The notes: a model not told the origin generated them from the sequence alone. Shown: positions 1-5,517, counted from the first letter of the stretch. The stretch: DNA of 8,094 nucleotides from Clostridiales bacterium (GCA_003453435.1 DMLH01000040.1:1-8094); one strand, 5' to 3'. Made by a program: numbers and translations.

Positions 1-9
1 TAAAATATT

Positions 10-37
10 TTGCTAATTCACAGTTTTGTGATATATT
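10..37 (+). promoter_or_regulatory. Probable promoter of the small membrane protein gene
   Basis: A -35-like TTGCTA (10-15) lies 16 bases before TATATT (32-37). The -10 is preceded by TG one base upstream (29-30), giving an extended -10 element. The predicted start of transcription near 44 leaves the strong ribosome binding site at about 51-57 intact. The hexamer matches are good for -10 and moderate for -35; the assignment is by eye. Confidence 0.45.
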
Positions 38-61
38 CAATATATAACAAAAGGAGGAAAT

Positions 62-373
62 ATGGAAGAAAACAGAGAAGAGGTAAAAGAGGTTAGAAGA
101 GATTTAAGGGAAGAAAAGCAAATTAGAATTTCGCAATCTACAATTGCCGTTTGCATGGCTTTGTTTGCATTGTTTTTATTTGTAATTTGCAAAATATTAA
201 TGGCTTTTGGTGTGGGTAGTCGCACACTGTATGGTATTTTTAGCATTTTCATGTATGGACTTCCAATTGCCGGCTCAATGTGGTCATATTTAAAAACCAA
301 AAAGTTAAGTTTCGAGTTCTGGCTGAATGTTGCTGTTTTTGGTTTGGTTGTTATAGGATTAATGTTTTTATAG
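62..373 (+). CDS. Small three-helix membrane protein of unknown function
   Basis: This encodes 103 residues that I do not recognise as a named family. The first 25 residues are highly charged and rich in Glu, Arg and Lys, which suggests a short amphipathic or coiled cytoplasmic head. Three hydrophobic segments follow at about residues 27-49, 56-77 and 84-103, and the last one ends at the C-terminus with no tail. There is no signal peptide cleavage motif, so an inner-membrane location is inferred. The start is supported by a near-perfect AGGAGG five bases upstream of ATG. The gene stands alone: it has its own promoter and runs into a bidirectional terminator facing rpsT. The size and build resemble small membrane proteins or holin-like proteins, but no motif supports such a role. 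Confidence 0.75.
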   Translation: MEENREEVKEVRRDLREEKQIRISQSTIAVCMALFALFLFVICKILMAFGVGSRTLYGIFSIFMYGLPIAGSMWSYLKTKKLSFEFWLNVAVFGLVVIGLMFL

Positions 374-408
374 TAACAAAACTAAATCTAAATTGTTTTT
401 ATTTAACA

Positions 409-438
409 AAAAAGAGTTCAAATAATTGAACTCTTTTT
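409..438. terminator. Bidirectional intrinsic terminator between the membrane protein gene and rpsT
   Basis: A perfect 12-bp stem (409-420 with 427-438) has a six-base loop AATAAT. Its arms start with A-runs and end with T-runs, so each strand yields a hairpin followed by U residues. It lies 35 bases past the stop of the left gene and 31 bases past the stop of rpsT, so it can end both convergent transcripts. Confidence 0.85.
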
Positions 439-469
439 GTATTTAACATGATTTTGCTACAAAACCTTA

Positions 470-739
470 TTATGCTTTTTTTGCTTTGTTAATAGCAACA
501 GCAAGGTTTGCTTTTCTTCTATTAGCATTGTCTTTTGTGATAATACCTTTTTTAACAGAAGTATCTACAAGAGAAACAAGTTCTGGTAAGAACTTTTCAG
601 CTTCTTCAACTTTGCCACTTGATAATAGGCTTCTATATTTTTTTAATGCACTAGCAAGTTGTGATTTTGGGCCTCTATTTTCTTGTTTTTGTCTTTCATT
701 TACTTCAACTCTTTTAATTGCTGATTTAATAATTGGCAC
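470..739 (-). CDS. rpsT: 30S ribosomal protein S20
   Basis: S20 is a primary binder of 16S rRNA in the small ribosomal subunit. The 89-residue product opens with MPIIKSAIKRVEVNERQ, the standard S20 N-terminus, and keeps the Lys/Arg-rich helical pattern and the typical tail (KGIITKDNANRRKANLAVAINKAKKA). The usual length is 80-90 residues. I chose the GTG at 739 rather than the in-frame ATG at 748 because GGGAG directly abuts that ATG, while it sits nine bases before the GTG, and because the family normally starts with M-x-x-IKSAIKR. The gene has its own sigma-A-type promoter and is divergent from gpr, a pairing common in endospore formers. Very high confidence in the function, high in the start. 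Confidence 0.96.
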   Translation of the reverse strand: MPIIKSAIKRVEVNERQKQENRGPKSQLASALKKYRSLLSSGKVEEAEKFLPELVSLVDTSVKKGIITKDNANRRKANLAVAINKAKKA

Positions 740-748
740 GATTAACAT

Positions 749-756
749 CTCCCTTT
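749..756 (-). promoter_or_regulatory. Ribosome binding site deciding the rpsT start
   Basis: Read on the minus strand the site is AAAGGGAG. It touches the upstream in-frame ATG (748-746) with no spacer, which is unusable, but lies nine bases from the GTG at 739-737. This places initiation at GTG and shortens the product by three residues, to the canonical S20 N-terminus. Confidence 0.8.
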
Positions 757-773
757 TGTAAATTTACTAGACA

Positions 774-802
774 ATTTTAACACATATATTTTTAAAAATC
801 AA
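774..802 (-). promoter_or_regulatory. Promoter of rpsT
   Basis: On the minus strand TTGATT (802-797) is followed after exactly 17 bases by TAAAAT (779-774). Both hexamers are close to the vegetative consensus. Transcription would begin near 767, giving a leader of about 28 bases that carries the GGGAG ribosome binding site. Confidence 0.75.
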
Positions 803-836
803 GAAAAATTTAAAAATTTTGTGAAATAATAAAGAT

Positions 837-1664
837 ATGAAAAATATCGTAAAAAGTGATTTAATTTTAGAGGCGTCAAAAGGATTAAAAACTGGCGATG
901 GTTTTTATAGAGAAGTTAAAAAATTAAGCCATGGGATTAAGCAAACTAATGTTAAAATTTTAGATAAAAAAACTGCAAAAAGAATTGGACGAGAAGTTGG
1001 AAATTATATAAGTTTTACATTTGATGATTTACTTTACTATGACTTAAATTCTAAAAAATTTTTATCTAAAATCATTAAATTTGCAATAAAAACAATTTTA
1101 AAAGAGAATAATTTGAGCCCTAAAAAAATATTAGTTGTAGGGCTTGGTAATGAGAAGTATGCTTGTGATAGTTTGGGCAAAAAGGTTGTAGACAAAGTTT
1201 TAATCACAAAACCATTTTTGGAACGGGATTTGTTTAGTAGCAGAAAAATGGCGGAAATTTATGCTATAAGTTTAGGTGTGTATGGTACAACTGGCCTAGA
1301 AAGTAGTGAAACCACAAAAAGCATTTGCAAAATGCTTAAACCCGATTTGGTGATAGCGATTGACAGTTTGGTTGCAAGCGATGTAAAAACACTATCTTTA
1401 AGTGTGCAAATTAGTGACACGAAATTATCACCGGGTGGCGGTGTAGGTAATAACCGAAAAGAAATTAGTGAAGAACTTTTGGATGTTAAAGTTTTGGCCG
1501 TTGGTGTTCCACTTGTTGTAAAATTCAATGGAAACAATAATTTTATTGTCACAATTAAAGATGTTGAAGAAAAGGTTGAACAGTTGTCGAAAATTATTTC
1601 AAATGCTATAAACTTATGTTTTTGTCATCTAACCGAAAAAGAATATCTAGAACTAACAAATTAA
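837..1664 (+). CDS. gpr: Germination protease GPR (spore protease)
   Basis: GPR is the atypical aspartic endopeptidase (family A25) that degrades the small acid-soluble proteins coating spore DNA at germination. The family core is plain: VVGLGNEKYACDSLG (100-114), GVYGTTGLESSE (148-158), KPDLVIAIDSLVA (168-180), ISDTKLSPGGGVGNNRKEI (192-210) and AVGVP (221-225). By alignment from memory with the Bacillus megaterium enzyme, the two essential aspartates correspond to D111 and D176. The N-terminus KSDLILEA matches the self-cleavage region of the zymogen, which would leave a propeptide of only about eight residues. At 275 residues it is clearly shorter than the roughly 370 of Bacillus, missing length mainly before residue 95 and at the C-terminus. 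There is no Shine-Dalgarno sequence before the ATG. The gene lies divergent from rpsT; spoIIP, its usual next neighbour in Bacillus, is absent here and murI follows instead. Confidence 0.93.
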   Translation: MKNIVKSDLILEASKGLKTGDGFYREVKKLSHGIKQTNVKILDKKTAKRIGREVGNYISFTFDDLLYYDLNSKKFLSKIIKFAIKTILKENNLSPKKILVVGLGNEKYACDSLGKKVVDKVLITKPFLERDLFSSRKMAEIYAISLGVYGTTGLESSETTKSICKMLKPDLVIAIDSLVASDVKTLSLSVQISDTKLSPGGGVGNNRKEISEELLDVKVLAVGVPLVVKFNGNNNFIVTIKDVEEKVEQLSKIISNAINLCFCHLTEKEYLELTN

Positions 1665-1697
1665 TGTATTTGGTGCTTAAATTTATACGCCAAAAGA

Positions 1698-1725
1698 TTA
1701 ACCTTAAAATGTTAAATTTCATAAT
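1698..1725 (+). promoter_or_regulatory. Possible promoter of murI, implying a leaderless mRNA
   Basis: TTAACC (1698-1703) and CATAAT (1720-1725) are 16 bases apart in the gpr-murI gap. Transcription would begin at about 1732-1733, essentially on the murI ATG. No Shine-Dalgarno sequence is present. In such AT-rich DNA a chance match is quite possible. Confidence 0.35.
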
Positions 1726-1732
1726 ATATTTT

Positions 1733-2461
1733 ATGAATAAAAAATATGTGTTGGTTGTTGATAGTGGTGTTGGCGGACTATGGACGCTGAAAGAAATTAA
1801 ACGTATATTACCAAATGAAAACTATGTTTATTTTATGGATGTGTTAAATGCACCTTACGGCAACAAAAGTAAAGCAAAACTGCTTAAAATAACTGACATA
1901 AATTTTAAAAAACTTTTTAGAATTTTTGATATTAAAGCTGTGGTTTTGGCTTGCAATACACTTTCAAGCGCCTGTTATGAATATCTGCAACAAAAGTACT
2001 ATAATATACCTTTTATAAAAATCGAGCCATATTTTGAGCCACAACTATTTATTGGAGAGCCAACGCTTTTGCTTGCAACAAAAAGTACTCTAAAAAATAA
2101 TAAAAAAATTTTGGAGTATAAGAGTAGTAAAAATTTTTATTTTAAAGGGTTTGGCAATATTGCAAAAAAAATTGATGACTGCAATGGTCAATATGATTTG
2201 CTTGGCTTTTATCTTTATAAAAAATTAAAAAAATTCAAGAAAAAAAACATTAAAAATATAATACTTGGTTGCACACATTTTAACTATATTAAAAATCAAA
2301 TTTCCTGTGTTTTTGATTTTAATGTTGAATTTTTTGAAAATAGTGGTAAGGTTGCGAATCAACTTTTTAATGTGCTAAAATACTCTGGCAAAAAAAGCAA
2401 ATGTAAAAAAACGGGTGAAACAATAATTGTAAAAAAATTTAAAAATGATAAAAAAATATAA
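1733..2461 (+). CDS. murI: Glutamate racemase, divergent but with both catalytic cysteines
   Basis: MurI interconverts L- and D-glutamate without cofactor to supply D-Glu for peptidoglycan precursors in the cytoplasm. In the 242-residue product the family landmarks appear in order: VVDSGVGG (8-15), APYGNK (40-45), LACNTLSSA (72-80, first catalytic Cys74), IEP (97-99), LLATKSTL (113-120), LGCTHF (178-183, second catalytic Cys180) and NSGKVA (203-208). It is shorter than the usual 260-270 residues and several landmarks are altered, for example IKIEPYFEP where GVIEPG is usual. An open frame extends upstream to 1616, but that part overlaps gpr and lacks family similarity, so the ATG at 1733 was chosen; residue 10 then falls on the family Asp. 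The C-terminus is Lys-rich and looks like drift. It lies 68 bases after gpr with no ribosome binding site. Confidence 0.88.
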   Translation: MNKKYVLVVDSGVGGLWTLKEIKRILPNENYVYFMDVLNAPYGNKSKAKLLKITDINFKKLFRIFDIKAVVLACNTLSSACYEYLQQKYYNIPFIKIEPYFEPQLFIGEPTLLLATKSTLKNNKKILEYKSSKNFYFKGFGNIAKKIDDCNGQYDLLGFYLYKKLKKFKKKNIKNIILGCTHFNYIKNQISCVFDFNVEFFENSGKVANQLFNVLKYSGKKSKCKKTGETIIVKKFKNDKKI

Positions 2462-2488
2462 AAAATATGGCGTTTTAGCCATATTTTT
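2461..2488. terminator. Bidirectional terminator between murI and the ABC gene
   Basis: A perfect 11-bp stem (2461-2471 with 2478-2488) has the loop GTTTTA. A GGC/GCC base lies next to the loop and A/T runs form the outer arms. It overlaps the last base of the murI stop codon and lies 51 bases beyond the stop of the leftward ABC gene, so it can serve both convergent transcripts. Confidence 0.85.
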
Positions 2489-2539
2489 GATTATTTTCAA
2501 TAAATTTTTATTTTAAGCTTACATATTTTAATTTATATT

Positions 2540-3193
2540 TTATTCAATTTCTTCAATGCAACCATGCACAAGGTTAATAATTTTACAGTTTAATTGTTTT
2601 GCTAAATATTGATTACTCATTGCAAAAATAAATGTGCTTTCTTGGTTGTCTTTCATGAGTTCTAAAAATTTATTTATAATGTTTTGTGCTTCGGAAGGAA
2701 CTAGGCCGGAGCAAATATCATCAATTAAATAAAGATCAATTTTTCTCATGCTTATTCTTGCTAGTTCTGCAAGTGCTTTTTGATATGGTGACAAATCTTT
2801 AATTTTTAAATTTTGTATGTTTTCAATTCCAAAGGTTTTTAGTGCGGTTAAAACTTTTAAGTTTATTGTTGCAGAATCAAATTTTCTTTCTTTTAAAATA
2901 TAAACAAAATTTTCTTTAACCGTTTTATTTTTCAAAAATACAAAACTTTTAGGAACAAAGCCAACGCTTAAATCATGTTTAAAACTGATTTTATCAATAT
3001 TGATATCTTTAATGTAAACTTCGCCACTTTGAAATTTTTCAAGTTTTGCAAGGACCCTTAAAAGCATTGTTTTGCCACTATCTGCTTCGCCCAAAAGCAC
3101 AATTTTTTCACCATCTTTAACTTCCAAATTAATATTGTGCAAAGCATCAAACTCTTTTGTAAAGGAAAGATATAAATTTTTTATTTCAATCAT
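2540..3193 (-). CDS. ABC-type ATPase subunit with degenerate catalytic motifs
   Basis: The 217-residue protein is a single nucleotide-binding domain of the ABC superfamily, resembling import or FtsE-like ATPases. Walker A is intact (GEADSGKT, 35-42). The other motifs are altered. The Q-loop Gln is replaced by Lys82 (FVPK). The signature LSGGQ reads LSPYQ (134-138). Walker B reads LYLIDD (154-159), with Asp159 in place of the catalytic Glu. The D-loop SGLD reads SGLV. The switch His is replaced in FAMSNQ (190-195). It probably binds ATP but may hydrolyse it poorly. I chose the ATG at 3193, not 3241: GAGG lies five bases upstream of it, the -10 box sits between the two ATGs, and the family N-terminus (MIEIKNLYLSF) begins there. 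No permease gene is adjacent, so the partner is unknown. Confidence 0.85.
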   Translation of the reverse strand: MIEIKNLYLSFTKEFDALHNINLEVKDGEKIVLLGEADSGKTMLLRVLAKLEKFQSGEVYIKDINIDKISFKHDLSVGFVPKSFVFLKNKTVKENFVYILKERKFDSATINLKVLTALKTFGIENIQNLKIKDLSPYQKALAELARISMRKIDLYLIDDICSGLVPSEAQNIINKFLELMKDNQESTFIFAMSNQYLAKQLNCKIINLVHGCIEEIE

Positions 3194-3208
3194 AAAGACC
3201 TCAATATT

Positions 3209-3237
3209 ATTGTACAACATTGCAAGGAATTTAGCAA
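3209..3237 (-). promoter_or_regulatory. Promoter of the ABC ATPase gene
   Basis: On the minus strand TTGCTA (3237-3232) precedes TACAAT (3214-3209) by exactly 17 bases. Transcription would begin near 3202, giving a very short leader holding the GAGG ribosome binding site. This position rules out translation from the upstream in-frame ATG at 3241. Confidence 0.6.
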
Positions 3238-3385
3238 ACAAAAAATAATCATTATAAAAAAGGATAAACTGCCATTTGTCACTTTAGAATATTTTTGTTT
3301 TTCTTGCGCTATTTAAATTAGAAAATTGTTAGAAAAATTAATAATCCAACTATTTATACAAAAATATAAATTTTGATATTAGGTA

Positions 3386-3414
3386 TTTACAAACATAAAA
3401 AAATGTGGTATCAT
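3386..3414 (+). promoter_or_regulatory. Strong extended -10 promoter of the two-gene unit
   Basis: TTTACA (3386-3391) is followed after 17 bases by TATCAT (3409-3414), with TG at 3406-3407 forming an extended -10 element. Each hexamer differs from consensus at one position. Transcription would start near 3421, inside a repeated dyad, and leave a leader of about 48 bases. Confidence 0.75.
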
Positions 3415-3433
3415 AAGGATGATAAATATCATC
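3409..3433 (+). promoter_or_regulatory. Operator-like alternating dyad over the -10 box and start site
   Basis: The hexamer TATCAT occurs at 3409-3414 (the -10 box itself), its reverse complement ATGATA at 3419-3424, and TATCAT again at 3427-3432. The second and third form the near-continuous dyad GATGATA-AA-TATCATC (3418-3433). The first and third copies are 18 bases apart. A protein bound here would cover the -10 and +1 region, so repression is the natural inference. A short hairpin at the 5' end of the mRNA is the alternative. Confidence 0.5.
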
Positions 3434-3468
3434 TATTGTGTTATTAGCTGAATAGATTGGAGGTGTGA

Positions 3469-4491
3469 ATGCCAATAAAAAAGGACAGAATGTCAAATAT
3501 TAGCCCTTATAGGGTGGTTGCAAAAAAAGCTCTCATGAGCTGGAATGGCCTTTCAGAAGAAGAAGCTGCCAATGTGGTAAAGAATTCTAGTTTTGAAGAA
3601 TTGGAAAATCAATGTTGGGCAAGTGGTTCAATGCAATATGCAATTGATTATCTTGCAAATCGCTTAAATTTAACCGATGAAGAAAAAACTGATTTTGCTA
3701 ATGCAGTTTTTGGTAAAGATAAAGTTTATTTAGATGGATTTGATAGGGAAACTTTAAAAGACATAGGTAAAAAGTTAGAGACAACAAATAGACATCAAGT
3801 GGTAGTTGAAACTCTTTCTGCCATTCACGATGGTTGGGTGAAAGATAACGCAAAAAAATTCAATCAGGTTTTGAGAGATGATAAAAGATATCAACATTTG
3901 CCAATTGAACTTATTGGTTGGGAAGAAGCTAGTTTGGATATGTTATTCTTACAACCAATATTAGAATCAACTGAAATCAAATTTTCTAAGAAAGAAACAA
4001 TACAAGCATATAACCAAAGTGTAAAAGACTTCTTTGAGAAAAACGATTTGCAAAGCACCGATGACCTTGCAAAATTGATAGAAAAAGGACCTGACTTCTA
4101 TTCTCCACTTACAGAAAAAAATTCTGTTAAAGATATGTTTATGTTTAACGAAAAAACAATGGATTACCTTAAAAGACATAAGGGAGATAAAAGACTAAAA
4201 AATTTATCATACCCAGACATAACTGAAAAAGATAAATTTGTAGAAGAAGTTCAATCAATTGTAAATCAATTACATGAAGAAGATTGTGAAATGGCTGCAA
4301 AACAGGCCGTATTAAATGGCAATGACCCACGTTCTGTTAACGAATACATGCAAACGTTAAAACCCTTGAAGGTTGAAACAATAGATGTAACAAAAGAAGA
4401 ACTTGCAGAAGTTATTGCAGAACAAGCTGTTGAAAAACTACCAATCAATGAAAACATAAAAGAAGATTTGTTTGGTGGAGATGAAGAATAA
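3469..4491 (+). CDS. Soluble protein of unknown function, first gene of a two-gene unit
   Basis: This encodes 340 residues and I cannot assign it to a named family. It has no signal peptide and no hydrophobic segment, so it is probably cytoplasmic and largely helical. An N-terminal part (about 1-82) contains SPYRVVAKKALMSWNGLSEEEA and ends near AVFG. A middle part (about 110-165) contains WVKDNAKKFNQVLRDDKRY and LPIELIGWEEASLDMLFLQP; its dense Trp and aromatic residues look like a conserved fold. The tail (about 300-340) is acidic and low in complexity, ending GGDEE. The start is fixed by GGAGGTG (3459-3465) just upstream; the next Met (codon 8) has none. Spot counts suggest its base composition is less AT-rich than murI or alr. 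The gene has a strong promoter with an operator-like dyad and shares a transcript with the next gene. Confidence 0.85.
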   Translation: MPIKKDRMSNISPYRVVAKKALMSWNGLSEEEAANVVKNSSFEELENQCWASGSMQYAIDYLANRLNLTDEEKTDFANAVFGKDKVYLDGFDRETLKDIGKKLETTNRHQVVVETLSAIHDGWVKDNAKKFNQVLRDDKRYQHLPIELIGWEEASLDMLFLQPILESTEIKFSKKETIQAYNQSVKDFFEKNDLQSTDDLAKLIEKGPDFYSPLTEKNSVKDMFMFNEKTMDYLKRHKGDKRLKNLSYPDITEKDKFVEEVQSIVNQLHEEDCEMAAKQAVLNGNDPRSVNEYMQTLKPLKVETIDVTKEELAEVIAEQAVEKLPINENIKEDLFGGDEE

Positions 4492-4511
4492 ATAGTTAGG
4501 AATAAAGATTT

Positions 4512-5063
4512 ATGGAAAAAGAATATAAAAAAGGCATTTTAAACCACTACATGACAAAAAAAGTTGCTAGAAATGTAAGTTTGGCTGAAATAATTGACAA
4601 TAAAGCACTTTATGACTATTACAGAAAAACAGACCATAGCGAAACTACTGGCTTTGTTATGGAAATTACTGACATAGAAAGTGAAGATGTTAAACAAATA
4701 CTTGCAGAACACAAAATTGAAGTTGGTGATATTATTTACTTTGACATTAAAGAATATTATGACAGCAAAAAAAGATACAATGACCTAAGGACAAAAGCCC
4801 TTTACACTGCTCAAGAAGTTATAATGAACAAAGAAGATTACAATGGTTTGAAAGACACTGCTACTATTTTTTCACACGCAAAACCATTTATGGACTATGA
4901 AATAGGCAAATTGGAGAAATTACCTGCAGTTTACGATGTCACCGACCCATTTTTCATCAACGACTCAATTGCAGAAAAAATTGTAGGAAAAGTATATGCT
5001 GTTCCAGAAAAAGCACTTAAACTTATAAAAATTAAAACAGATGATTTAGAAATGGGAATGTAA
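4512..5063 (+). CDS. Soluble protein of unknown function, second gene of the two-gene unit
   Basis: The product has 183 residues and I do not recognise it. It is charged (many Asp, Glu and Lys) and rich in Tyr, has no membrane segment or signal peptide, and is likely cytoplasmic. Regions that look structured are YMTKKVARNVSLAEIIDN (13-30), an alternating hydrophobic stretch TTGFVMEITDIES (45-57), VGDIIYFDIKEYYDS (71-85, possibly beta strands) and VYAVPEKALKLIKIKTDDLE (161-180). It starts 20 bases after the preceding stop with only a weak AGGA ten bases upstream, so translation may be partly coupled to the first gene. A terminator follows at 5091. Its G+C and codon use resemble gene one, which supports the two being a unit. 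No catalytic motif is visible. Confidence 0.82.
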   Translation: MEKEYKKGILNHYMTKKVARNVSLAEIIDNKALYDYYRKTDHSETTGFVMEITDIESEDVKQILAEHKIEVGDIIYFDIKEYYDSKKRYNDLRTKALYTAQEVIMNKEDYNGLKDTATIFSHAKPFMDYEIGKLEKLPAVYDVTDPFFINDSIAEKIVGKVYAVPEKALKLIKIKTDDLEMGM

Positions 5064-5090
5064 TGTTCCTTTTTCTTAAGGAAAATTAAC

Positions 5091-5132
5091 AAAAAAAGCA
5101 CAAATTGAAGTTTTTTAAAATGTGCTTTTTTT
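5091..5132 (+). terminator. Terminator of the two-gene unit
   Basis: A 12-bp perfect stem (5091-5102 with 5121-5132) has an 18-base AT-rich loop; the right arm ends in seven T residues. It begins 28 bases after the stop codon. The A-run of the left arm means it could also work leftward. A smaller TTCCTT/AAGGAA hairpin (5066-5071 with 5078-5083) precedes it. Confidence 0.75.
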
Positions 5133-5339
5133 GTGCAAATGTTATTTTGTAGTTGTGTTTATAACAAAATCACAACTACCAGCAATAGTGCAACGATAAA
5201 ATCTGAGAGCAAAAATTTCTCGAGTTTTTTGTAAAAAACAGACTTTGCTCAGCTCAAAATTAGGGTCCACAAAAATAGCAACATAGTGAATTTTCGGGGA
5301 AGGAGGAAGGCGGGACGTGAATGGCATTTTGCTTTTTGC
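5133..5339. other. Non-coding stretch with imperfect inverted repeats
   Basis: I find no convincing gene here; the open frames lack ribosome binding sites and normal composition. Two inverted repeats stand out. One is a perfect 9-bp stem, 5149-5157 with 5171-5179 (GTAGTTGTG/CACAACTAC). The other is a longer helix, 5203-5213 with 5244-5252 (CTGA and GCAAA paired around a GA bulge), enclosing a GTTTTTT/AAAAAAC hairpin at 5224-5239. The segment around 5295-5325 is purine- and G-rich, unlike the neighbouring genes. It may be a structured RNA or the body of a dispersed repeat. Confidence 0.45.
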
Positions 5340-5341
5340 AC

Positions 5342-5374
5342 AAAAAAAAAGCAAAGCTACAAAGCCTTGCTTTT
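5342..5374 (-). terminator. Leftward terminator behind the tRNA-like remnant
   Basis: On the minus strand, AAAAGCAA (5374-5367) and GC pair with GC and TTGCTTTT (5354-5347) around a six-base loop, with one mismatched pair. The T-run continues to 5342, nine T residues in all. It sits four bases beyond the TTCGGCACCA end of the remnant, as a tRNA terminator would. A rightward alternative pairing (5328-5337 with 5346-5355) overlaps it. Confidence 0.65.
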
Positions 5375-5378
5375 CGAC

Positions 5379-5480
5379 TGGTGCCGAAGGAGAGGATTAT
5401 GTGAACGAACCCACGCCTTGGTGTGGGTGGCAAACATCAGTTTGCGGTGCAATGAAATTGCACTCAAGTCCCTCCAAGCA
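5379..5480 (-). pseudogene. tRNA-Leu-derived cloverleaf-like remnant
   Basis: The plus-strand segment TGGTGCCGAAGGAG (5379-5392) is identical to the 3' end of the intact tRNA-Leu gene (5520-5533). GAACCCAC then recurs in both (5407-5414 and 5540-5547), but with 14 bases between the blocks here and 6 there. The rest is not tRNA sequence. It forms three consecutive hairpins: 5409-5416/5421-5428, 5430-5435/5440-5445 (loop ATCA) and 5447-5453/5457-5463 (loop GAA). All three are enclosed by a stem GGAG-a-GGA (5389-5396) with TCCCTCC (5469-5475). The right end also repeats the T-arm segment CAAGTCCCTCC. Read leftward it would end in TTCGGCACCA and then a terminator. By hand count about half the bases are G+C, far above the surrounding genes. 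No anticodon arm can be placed, so it is not a working tRNA. Confidence 0.55.
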
Positions 5481-5489
5481 GAACGTTAA

Positions 5490-5517
5490 AAAAACATGCT
5501 AAGGATAGCATGTTTTT
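5490..5517 (-). terminator. Terminator of tRNA-Leu
   Basis: A perfect 12-bp stem (5490-5501 with 5506-5517) has a four-base loop and T-rich ends. It begins two bases after the CCA end of the tRNA in the direction of transcription, with a T-run of about seven on the leftward strand. It also insulates the tRNA transcript from the remnant beyond it. Confidence 0.85.

Noticed and set aside
486..761. Open frame opposite rpsT
   Set aside because: It is the antisense shadow of a certain ribosomal protein gene and has no ribosome binding site.
822..831. Sigma-F-like -10 (TGAAATAATA) before gpr
   Set aside because: It resembles the forespore consensus but no matching -35 is visible, and it ends only five bases from the ATG, so it is not listed as a promoter.
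1616..1732. Upstream extension of murI
   Set aside because: It overlaps the end of gpr and encodes sequence unlike MurI; the family N-terminus begins at the ATG at 1733.
3194..3241. Upstream extension of the ABC ATPase
   Set aside because: The promoter lies inside it, and the ribosome binding site fits only the ATG at 3193.
5142..5354. Leftward 70-residue open frame in the non-coding stretch
   Set aside because: No ribosome binding site, it crosses the terminator hairpin and the inverted repeats, and shows no recognisable protein pattern.
5286..5502. Two overlapping rightward open frames across the tRNA-like remnant
   Set aside because: They translate hairpins and tRNA-derived sequence and lack family features. 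The AAGGAGGAAGG near 5300 looks like a ribosome binding site but fits neither start well.
5091..5517. CRISPR array made of the successive hairpins
   Set aside because: The palindromes differ in sequence and spacing; there is no repeated unit with uniform spacers and no cas gene.
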